NCBI GenBank assembly: GCA_009760855.2
Contig: WPIO01000021.1
Location: 186,001 to 250,000, forward strand
Source: Cristatella mucedo
Taxonomy: Eukaryota; Bryozoa; Phylactolaemata; Cristatellidae
Length of the DNA: 64,000 nt
Reading direction: 5' to 3'
Part shown: positions 56,234-64,000 of the stretch, piece after piece
Position numbering within the stretch: the first letter of the stretch is position 1
Layout: each line of letters begins with the position of its first letter
The notes under the pieces: generated by a model
What the model saw: the letters and a program-made list of their open reading frames with translations, nothing else
The model's database searches: none
What the model was told of the DNA's origin: nothing
Position numbers and translations under genes: made by a program

Positions 56234-59200
56234 TTATTTGATATAGCGCCCTAGGGGAACTTAATCTTTTTCTAGGCACTTCGGATTTGCTACAAAGGAA
56301 ATATGAGAGCAATGTTACCTCATCCAGCAGCACGTTCACGGTTTCCTAGAAGAAGGGCTAAAGTGCCATCATTGTTTAGTTCACAAAATTTGGCCACTAT
56401 TTGGGACTGAATATTTACTTGCAGTTAATCAATTGCCACAGTTGATTCTGGTGACTTCAATGAAAAGTACACCCGTTAGCCATCGGCATGAAAGTGGTGG
56501 CCAATGCCGTGGGCCTAAGATACTTCTTTAGAGGCTCTATCTAAACGGAGAAAAGGCAATTGATCTAGAACAGACCTTCAAGAATTGATCGTCATCCGTA
56601 AGAGACTAGACATGTAATAACAATAATAACACACTTATAATAATAATAATAATGCACTTGATAAAGCGCCCTCAGAGAACTTAATCTCTTTCTAGGCGCT
56701 TTACATTTGCTGCAAAGGGAAGTGCAATTGAATGGTAAGTAAAATCATGCTTGAAAAACAAACAAAATGAATAATATGGTTAGGGGTGACATGCACAGGG
56801 TCAACATGCAAATGTGGTTAGTGGCAGCATGCACAGTGTCAGCACGCATAAGCACATCAAGGACGAATCACAGGGACCCACTAAATGCTGCCCTAAATAG
56901 TTGTGTTTTTAAGTTCTTTTTTAATGTGGTCAGATCAGGGGATGTTCTGACGCAGGTCGGGAGGGAGTTCCAGGCTTTGGTAGCATACGAACTAAATGCA
57001 CGGTCTCCAAAGAATTTAAGGTTTGTACGAGGTATTTCTAGACTGTTGAACTCCGAAAAGCGGGTGGTACGATGCTTGGCCTGATGGGGGAGTATGTCGG
57101 AGAGATAGGCTGGAGCCATAGAAGGAAGGGACCTAAAGGTGAGCGACAAAACCTTAAAGTCAATCCGTTGCTTGACTGGTAGCCAGTGCAGGTCGGCGAG
57201 AAGTGGAGTAATGTGGCAACTGCGATGCTCACGACAGACAAGCCTAGCTGCAGAGTTTTGCACCAGCTGCAATCGCCTGATCGCACATGCTGGTAGGCCA
57301 GTTAGCATTGAGTTGCGGAACTCGAGACGGGATGTCACGAACGCATGGACCAACTTGGACGTGGTATCCTCATCTAAACAAGCCCAAATTTTAGCAATGT
57401 TATGAAGCTGAAAATAGGCACTTGATAAAGCACCTTCAGAGAACTCAATCTCTTTCTAGGTGCTTTACATTTGGTCGAACAAGTACAATTGAAACCACAG
57501 CAGAGTCTTATCAGACAGACTAATGATTGTTCTAATTCGCTCACGCCATTCTGAGCTGCTATTTTCATGCTACTCACTTCCTTCCTGACTGAACGGAGTC
57601 TGGGCAATAACTTTGTAAGACCTCAGAGTTACTTTCAAAGCATAATAAGTATCGGTTGAACGATAACAGATAAATGACTTTTGGAGCAATCAGGAATGAA
57701 TCATTGGAGACTTGAGTTGCACCCAGATTAATTTAACTATATATGAAGCACAAAAATGTTTGGTCTGCATTAGGTGCCCTTTTCACTGGCCTCATATCTC
57801 TCCCAGCTCATCTTTGAAAATTGTCATATTTATTTTTGCAGAACTATATATTGTCGCTTGTATTACGGCCTTCCTCGAGTTTTGAGCACCCAGTGCTGGA
57901 TGGGTTCCTCCAGAAAGACCCAATATTGCACGTTCCCAGTGCTAAAACATTTGCGTTGTTCTCCAGACAATATCCTTGCACATCGGATGTTACAATTGGA
58001 AATATTATAGAAGCACCAGCAACCAACCTGACGCCTATACGAAATGCAAGATTTTCCAAAGTAGCATTAGCACCTGGAAACAGCCTGAAACAATTTTCTG
58101 AAGCTCTCTTTAGACAAATGAAAATAGTTACTTTATAAATACACTTTGACAAAGGCCTGAGATACTGCAGTGAATGGCCGCTGAATAGACCAGGGCCTTA
58201 TTTTAAGAGATTTCGGCTTCTCAGCTCACAATAATACAACCCGGGCTAATAACGAAGCTTAAAATAGTACTCGCTCTTGAAGAATGGTGTTATAAGATAA
58301 ATCTGTGAAATTATCGCTATGTAATGTAATGTATCTCCGTCTGTAACTTTAAAAAGTCATAAAGACCATGTGGGTGTTATGCAAGAGAGTTTTGTATAGC
58401 CCACTCACAGCCTAAACAGTTTTCGGTACGCATTCGGTAGCCAACAGACTTCGTCTTACGCAACAAAGAGAAAGTGGGAAGCATAGCAGAGTCAGGAGAG
58501 CAGTTGGGGTAGTGAGTAGCATAGAAGTAGCAGCTCAGGACCGCTGAGAAGGATGTGCCATAGTCGGCGGTAGGAGAGTAGTTGTCATTGCGTAAGAATT
58601 TTGGAAGCGAGCTCCACAGTCTAGGACCTGCAGAGCTAAAGCTTCTGTCACCAACGGTCTTTAAGCGGAGGAATGGGACAGCTAATTTATTGTCCACACA
58701 GGACCTGAGGGCGCGAACAGGCTGAAATTGATACAGCAGTTCAGCTAGGTATGGAGGATCCAAGCCGTGGCGGGCCTTGTGGGTCAGCGTAAGAACTTTG
58801 CTCTGTATCCATTGCTCAACCGGCATCCATCCAAGCTCTTTTAGCAAAGGAGACACGAGCTCAAACCTCTGGGACTTGAAGACTAGCCTTGCGGCCATAT
58901 TCATAGTCAGCTGCAGCGGCCTAGTTGCTTTCTTTGGTTTCCCAGCCAAAAGGGAATTACAACAATCAAGCCAAGACATAGCTAAGGAGTTAGTTAATTT
59001 TTTTTAAAGCCACTGTGGAAGACAGCTCCTAATCTTAGATAGGGATCAAACGTGATGGCTAGCTGTAGAAGCAGTCTTCTGAATGAAGCTTTTAAAATTT
59101 AGGCAGCTGTCGAAAACGACACCTAAATTTCGAGCATGTTGTGTTGGTCGGACAACAGCATCATCTATTAGAATAGCAAAGCCTTTTAATCTAGCCACAC

Positions 59201-62200
59201 GCTTAGGGTGTTCTATGAGCAGCAGTTCGGTGGTATCGTAATTTATTTTCAAGAAGTTCTCCGACATCCAGGACCGAATGTCGTCAAGGCAACCATTCAG
59301 TTTATCAGTTGTTGCAGCAAATTCCGTCGGTTTTAATGACAAATACAGCTGAGTATCGTCAGCATAAAAGTGATATGCTATTCCACGGGCCTTAATCACT
59401 GTCCCCAGAGGTTGAGTATGAATGAAGAACAGCAAAGGACTGAGGACGGACCCTTGAGGGGCTCCACGGGTGATCCGTCTCGTGAGTGAGACCTGACCCA
59501 CACGCGACACGGATTGATCAGACAAGTACGATTTAAACCACGCCAGTGCCTCGTCTGCCAGGCCGATCGTCGTTCTCGCTATACTAATAGAAGCTTAATC
59601 AACCCTTTAAATTTGATTTTATTATCCAAAATATGCACTAAAAAATAAATCAGTTATAATGCGAAACTTAAAAGTAAATTTCACATGAAGCAGACTATTT
59701 TGGACCCTTCCTGGATTCGGTAAGCATACACTAGGCAATAAAAAGCTACTTGAAAGAAAATTAACAATAAGAGAAATTCTGTTTGCTAACCGTCAGTAGA
59801 TATTTTCCAGAACTGATTCTGTTGCAACCGTCTAACAGGCTCAAATGATGCAGTCTTAACGAGGTTCTGAATGTCACATCCTGAATAGCCTGCTGTCAGG
59901 TCAACCAACCGTTGGACTTCCTGCTGATTCAGCTCAGTTTTCTAAAGAATATAAAGTGAGCCCAATACTTTGACATGCAAGATCTCAGGCTTAAGCAGGG
60001 CTAGGTGTAAAAAAACAATGAGCTATTTTTGCAATGCTTCTAGAATTCTAGACGACGAGGGTCAAAGTTGATGACAAGCAAAATAACCAACTAGTGTCGT
60101 CACACCATAGTAATAGCTTTTATCAAGATGGTTACACATACAATAATCGCATTTATTTACAGTGTATCGACAGTCCTGAATAGAGTTATAGAGATCCCAA
60201 ATATTTGTTAGGGAAAGCTGGCATCCTAGTCAGCCAGATTATGGAACTAATGAGATTATAAGTGGTTTTTTAGTTATGATTAGTAGAAACTGGATCTTTC
60301 ATTACGTATAGCTTAGATTTGTATTAAGCGGTCCTGTCAATTTTATTTCAGCGTCCTATTTGTACAGCTGTGGCCCTCTCGAGCTGAAAAAACGGTTTTG
60401 AAGAGAGCCCACGAACTTACAACTGAGGTACAGGCAACATTGATTGTTGCCGGGCCCTGCTGTCATCTGAGTTACTCTGTATATTGGAACTGCGTACGCG
60501 ACTGTATAGACGCCTCGTTAGACACGCTTTTATGCGCTAGGTCCAGTACGATTACATAACATCATATCCCCTATGGCTATCGCCCGTTAATTGCACTGAT
60601 TTGTTTTTTTTAATATCGTTATGCAGCTACTACATGTGCTGTAATGGAGCACCTCAAGCACAATAACCTTCAGTCAGGTGAGCTGCCGTCTGAGGCTGGA
60701 GAAGGGGTATCTGACAACAGACCTAAAAACTACAGAAACCTCTTCAAAAACAAGTAGAAAAACGCGACCATTCAGAGGGTAAGAACGAGACGATCATGAT
60801 CTCCAAAGGATCTGAGATGGGTAGAAGCACAGCCTAATGATCACAGTCAGAGTTTCGGGTGTTGCAAAAAGAAACCTGAGGAGTAATTTCAGATAGATTA
60901 GTCTGATCAAGAGTTCGTAGGAACCCAAAAGTGAGTAAGATGATCATGGATTCAATGTGCTGCTTGATAAGCAGCCAGAGCGAGCCTGTGAGCAGTGAGA
61001 TGTGGTAGTTGCGACTTTCACGTTCACGGCAGACAAGCCCGGCTGCATGGAATGCACCGGCTGTAAGCATATTAATTAATGCACAGGGAGGAAAACTGCT
61101 AAGGCATAGTAAAAATGATTTGATTGAAAATTACTTGTGCAAGGACTAACTTTGCTGTGTTCCTGTTATTTAAACAGGCCCGTATTGGTACTGTGTTACC
61201 TAATCGTAAGTTAGCAGGCTTAACTTTTGTGTTGGTGCAGTCGTCTAATAAAATGTCGTTTTGGAGCGGAGCACCCTGATTCTGTACAAAAGCTATAGAC
61301 TATATGAGTGCTGAATCCATGTTTATGGTTATGAAAGCCCTTAGCTTTTAGTGAGCCAAAAATCACGCAATCAAACTGGTGGTGACCAAATTTTTCACTT
61401 TGACAACAGAGAAGCCTCAAGAAGACCCGTGATAGTGCTTAATAATAAAAACATTTATACAGCGCCCTCCCTATGAGAACCAATTCTCTTTCTAGGCACT
61501 TTACAAATCCTGGAAATAAAGTTTACCAACTTGTTTGCGAAGGCATACACAATTTCATCACTCACATAAAATAAAATTCATATAGGCAGAGCCAATACTG
61601 AGACGTATTAAGCTTCTGTATAAATGTCTTAATGTAATGGAATGACGAAACGTCAGTCAAAAGTCAGTTTCCAATTTGAGAACTTCAACATAAGGAAACC
61701 ATATGCCGACGCATGTATCTGCGGCATAAATAATACACAGTCATTGAAGTAATTCAGCTTTATTGATGTACGAAAAAATTCATTCGTTTCTAGTCGAGCT
61801 ATAGTCAGCTTGAGGGTGGATTTGTGAAACCTAAATAGCAGATCTCCACAGGCATTGGCCCACTGGCTGCTGCCTCCCACTGGTGTGTTTTGAACACCAC
61901 GTAATTATCACGCAAACTGACATCTAGCAATCACCGATGCACGACAGTCTTGACGTATGATCTTGGTTTGGAGATTGTTCGTTCTTTCTCGCCATGCAGC
62001 AGACGAATGTGCCACTTATATTTGCGCTATAGTTGTGACTGTTATTTTATAGTTTAGCAGAATTCAAGCAATTGTAGCATTTGAGGTTCTAAAGGTGGCT
62101 TACATTTCCGTGCTCCCGGCATTGTCAAACCTAATTTGCTTCTTATTGACCTGCACCACCATCATACTCCCCATGGTATCGATCACCCAGGCAGTTCTAT

Positions 62201-64000
62201 GCACGTGGGGTATTCAGCACTTAATCCTATAGCAGCAGCAGCTACTGTAATAGACTCGTGTGTATGTGAACAGCTGCTACACAAGAGTTGTGGGGAATCA
62301 TGAAAAAATGGTCGAATCTTAAAAACTATGGTAACAAACAGGATCATTACTGCAGAGTGGCTTATAATTAAATACTTAATTTTTAGGGGGTGCTAGAGAT
62401 ATGCTGCTATCATCTAGATCACGAAGTAATAATAAGTTAATCCAAAAAGCAATGGCACCAAGTGGGTTATGTTAATTCCGTTCTCCTATAAAAGCAGCAT
62501 CTGTTTCACACAACATTTAGATAGTCCTGACTCATGCTTTGCGTGCCGTTGATTTAAAATCTCCAAGATTTGACTCCGTGCCATTTAAGACCAATTATTA
62601 CCACGTCTTTGAAGCTTCATCGGCAACTTGTGGCAGGCAGGGGTCATTGCTTAAGTTTGTAGAAATCTGCTGGTGACAGTAACATGCAAGACTAAACCTG
62701 GAAAAATCCTCGACTACTAATTAAATCAAAAAACATAGGACGACTCCATATTTGAATGAAAACAGCATCGGCTGATGTGGCTGTCCCACTATCACCAACT
62801 GCTGGAGGGCTAGCATTGTTCATTGTTCAGCTAGCATTGTTCATTGTTCAGCTAGCATTGTTCATTGTTCAGCTAGCATTGTTCATTGTTCAGCTAGCAT
62901 TTTTAATTGTTCAGTTCAGTTTTTAAAGACACTTGGCAAGTTTAAAAGACATGCAATAACATGAGCAAATTGGAACTACTTCATAAGTGTACAAGTGTTG
63001 ATATAAAAATTATTAAAGCCGGGCTGAGTAGAGAGCACTGGGTGTATGTAATAATGGCTGAGCCCAAGTGCCAGCTCCTTTTTGAAAACTTGCCAATCAC
63101 TTTTCAATCAATACTTTTCTGTTATAGATACAATTTATTTTGATATGCCATTAAAAAGTGAATTAACTATATTGTTATCGAGCAGAATTTTTGGCACTAC
63201 TCAGAGGCATCCACCAGTTCAATAAACTTGCTCATCGTATATTTTCTACCCTGTGCTAATTCAACCCCAATGTAACTTATTGAAGGATTTGAAGATTTGT
63301 ATAGTATTTTATAAGAAAAAAAGAAGGGGTCATAGTAGATGACGCCTCAGAACATGACTCGTAGGAGTGAGTTGATGTTACTAGAATGTCTAATGATATT
63401 AATATCAGCGATAGTGCTTAGTTAAAGGCTGTTTACACTAACATGCATAAATATATCAATAGCTCTGTCACTAATAGTCGTGTTTTCAGTCTACATGCTC
63501 ATCAACCTAATTTATATAGCAGCAAACAAGCCTTAGCGGCAATCAACTCCTTGCAGGGTATGCTGAAGGAATTAAAACTCACGGCATTGATCGTAAATTT
63601 CGAGCTCCTCACCTTACCCCCAATGCTAAAACTTGCAAGTGTACCATGTATGAAGATCTAATACCAAGTAATATCATCACAACTGCAGCCATACTACCCT
63701 CCACGTTCACAATAATTCTTTAAAAAAAGCTTTGAATTACCTGTTGTAGTAGAAGAGTCTTTAGTAATTGCAATCTTGCACTAGAGTTCGGCAATGGAAC
63801 ATAGATGCGCTTCTCAAAACGTCGAAGAAAAGCAGTATCTAAATCCCATGGGCAATTGGTTGCTCCAAGGATGACTGGGCCATCGTCGCTGGGGTGATGC
63901 AACTCCAGAGTACTACTACTCGTGCTCTCGGTGTAAGAACACTCATCCAGCTGACGGAGAAGCTCAGACTTTACTCTCCTGTTATGTTCTTCATCGTGTG
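54330..64000 (-). CDS. VPS4-like AAA ATPase, last three coding exons (5' part outside window)
   Basis: Exons 63741-64000, 59791-59941 and 54330-54529 join in phase (0, then 1) on the minus strand. Visible in order: [13 protein letters not shown] after the (unseen) Walker B, a Ser/Thr-rich loop, the sensor-1/arginine-finger block [20 protein letters not shown] and KRIYVPLP, then [20 protein letters not shown] (sensor-2 region), the VPS4-type SPC...[11 protein letters not shown] beta-domain-like segment, and the helix [20 protein letters not shown] ending in KKYGEKA-stop. The C-terminus is the VPS4 pattern rather than katanin or spastin, although the LRRF.KR.YV.LP text is partly spastin-like. 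VPS4 disassembles ESCRT-III at endosomes and in cytokinesis, using ATP hydrolysis in a hexamer. The N-terminal MIT domain and Walker A/B are beyond the right edge, so activity cannot be judged. Confidence 0.88.
54530..55380 (-). other. VPS4-like intron, part with an unexplained open stretch on the plus strand
   Basis: On the plus strand 55056-55319 two frames are open (one contains [20 protein letters not shown]), preceded by tgtgcag and followed by a gtaagt at 55320. This could be an exon of an antisense gene, but no partner exon in matching phase was found. Low weight. Confidence 0.25.
55384..56195 (-). mobile_element. LINE family 3, decayed
   Basis: (AAT) end and tail gtttagcaccctacgagaac, then text parallel to 20158-20990 (for example gcttgatgtggcctactgac, tcagacagaagtgatgtgg). 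Confidence 0.6.
56201..56330 (-). mobile_element. (AAT)n array with LINE family 1 tail
   Basis: About eleven AAT units at 56202-56234, then tatagcgccctaggggaact, tctttttctaggcacttc. The longest such array in the window. Confidence 0.8.
56636..57416 (-). mobile_element. LINE family 1, 5'-truncated
   Basis: Clean hairpin tail. An uninterrupted minus frame [20 protein letters not shown] (from just upstream), [60 protein letters not shown] runs to its stop. Confidence 0.9.
57417..57475 (-). mobile_element. second LINE 3' tail, abutting the previous copy
   Basis: cacttgataaagcaccttca, gagaactcaatctctttct, aggtgctttacatttgg, placed directly after the 5' end of the copy at 56636-57416 in the same orientation. 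Confidence 0.8.
57842..58138 (+). CDS. candidate terminal exon of an unknown gene, antisense in the VPS4-like intron
   Basis: After tttttgcag the plus-strand frame is open for 98 residues to TAA at 58136-58138 and looks protein-like: [69 protein letters not shown] do not recognise the family. No upstream exon in phase was found (the open stretch ending at 55319 is in the wrong phase). It may be an exon, a retrocopy fragment, or chance; the opposite strand is open too. Confidence 0.3.
   Translation, partial: NYILSLVLRPSSSFEHPVLDGFLQKDPILHVPSAKTFALFSRQYPCTSDVTIGNIIEAPATNLTPIRNARFSKVALAPGNSLKQFSEALFRQMKIVTL
58375..59590 (-). mobile_element. LINE family 2, best copy (CR1/L2-like)
   Basis: Minus frames: [40 protein letters not shown] (YADD), [36 protein letters not shown], then [57 protein letters not shown]. 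It is clearly a different family from family 1, though with the same domain order. Truncated before the upstream palm motif. Confidence 0.9.
59791..59941 (-). CDS. VPS4-like gene, penultimate exon
   Basis: Minus strand: after attctttag, encoding [50 protein letters not shown] plus one base before gttagc. GYSGCDI and EPVRRLQ...FWKI match the VPS4 GYSGADI and QPVRKVQ..THFK block. Confidence 0.92.
59942..60769 (-). other. VPS4-like intron segment: no feature seen
   Basis: No recognised element. Confidence 0.35.
60770..61300 (-). mobile_element. LINE, decayed CR1/L2-like copy
   Basis: The minus frame [17 protein letters not shown] and [19 protein letters not shown] matches [15 protein letters not shown] and [16 protein letters not shown]. 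The flanks are degraded. Confidence 0.65.
61438..61520 (-). mobile_element. LINE 3' tail fragment
   Basis: ttaataataaaaacatttat, acagcgccctccctatgaga, ctctttctaggcactttaca. Confidence 0.7.
61521..62808 (-). other. VPS4-like intron segment: no feature seen
   Basis: No recognised repeat or domain. Confidence 0.35.
62809..62912. repeat. 21-bp tandem repeat, about five copies
   Basis: Unit gctagcattgttcattgttc plus a; four near-perfect copies, then one diverged (gctagcatttttaattgttc). Confidence 0.95.
62913..63740 (-). other. VPS4-like intron segment: no feature seen
   Basis: No recognised element. Confidence 0.35.
63741..64000 (-). CDS. VPS4-like gene exon, AAA core (cut by window edge)
   Basis: Minus strand, from the window edge to a gtaatt donor (63735-63740). 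It encodes [19 protein letters not shown], a Ser/Thr-rich loop ([19 protein letters not shown]), [40 protein letters not shown] and KTLLLQQ. It ends in phase 0 and joins exactly to the exon at 59941. Confidence 0.92.

Noticed and set aside
62809..62912. CRISPR-like array
   Set aside because: Units are contiguous with no unique spacers, and the genome is eukaryotic; it is a tandem repeat.
63741..64000. Katanin p60 or spastin as identity of the AAA gene
   Set aside because: RRVKSELL is katanin-like and LRRF.KR.YV.LP is partly spastin-like, but the downstream EPVRRLQ...FWKI and the SPC...DLP...ISDFLQAL C-terminus follow VPS4.

Overview
This 64 kb window is animal (metazoan) genomic DNA. It has three multi-exon, splice-interrupted genes with introns of 3 to 14.5 kb, many LINE retrotransposon fragments, tRNA-derived SINEs, an LTR retrotransposon, microsatellites, and no operon-like packing. 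The retroelement mix (CR1/L2-type LINEs, SINEs that share the LINE tail, a Gypsy element) fits an invertebrate with a large repeat-rich genome. I cannot name the species from sequence alone.

Host genes, left to right. (1) A plus-strand CAP-superfamily gene (GAPR-1/GLIPR2-like) at about 474-11323, rebuilt from three exons with matching intron phases. Its fourth cavity residue, normally His, is Gln. (2) A plus-strand gene at 16850-51439 whose seven exons join in phase to give a 248-residue type I membrane protein: signal peptide, mannose-6-phosphate-receptor-homology (MRH) lumenal domain, one membrane segment, and a cytosolic tail ending in a YxxPhi-type motif (CD-MPR/ATG27-like). One of its introns appears to be GC-AG. 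(3) A minus-strand VPS4-like AAA ATPase gene. Its last three coding exons occupy 54330-64000 and the 5' part lies beyond the right edge. Genes 2 and 3 converge. Both families act in endosome-lysosome traffic, so the pair is functionally related in theme, but nothing here shows joint regulation.

Repeats. Introns and intergenic DNA are full of 5'-truncated LINE copies, mostly one CR1/L2-like family on the minus strand, with at least one more divergent family. Their 3' ends form a conserved hairpin followed by an (ATT)n tail, and the same tail closes one tRNA-derived SINE family (SINE-A). A second SINE family (SINE-B) has its own tail. Intron 1 of the MRH gene holds a nested transposon complex (about 24.7-29.7 kb). 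A decayed Gypsy element with integrase upstream of reverse transcriptase carries three later insertions: a LINE in the integrase, a SINE-B exactly at the integrase/RT junction, and a 699-bp element with 196-bp inverted arms, TG...CA ends and an ATAG target duplication in RNase H. A short hAT-type element resembling vertebrate SPIN/Charlie non-autonomous elements lies at 32001-32188.

The rest is AT-leaning intron or spacer DNA with several tandem repeats. A few open stretches that I could not identify are listed with low confidence.
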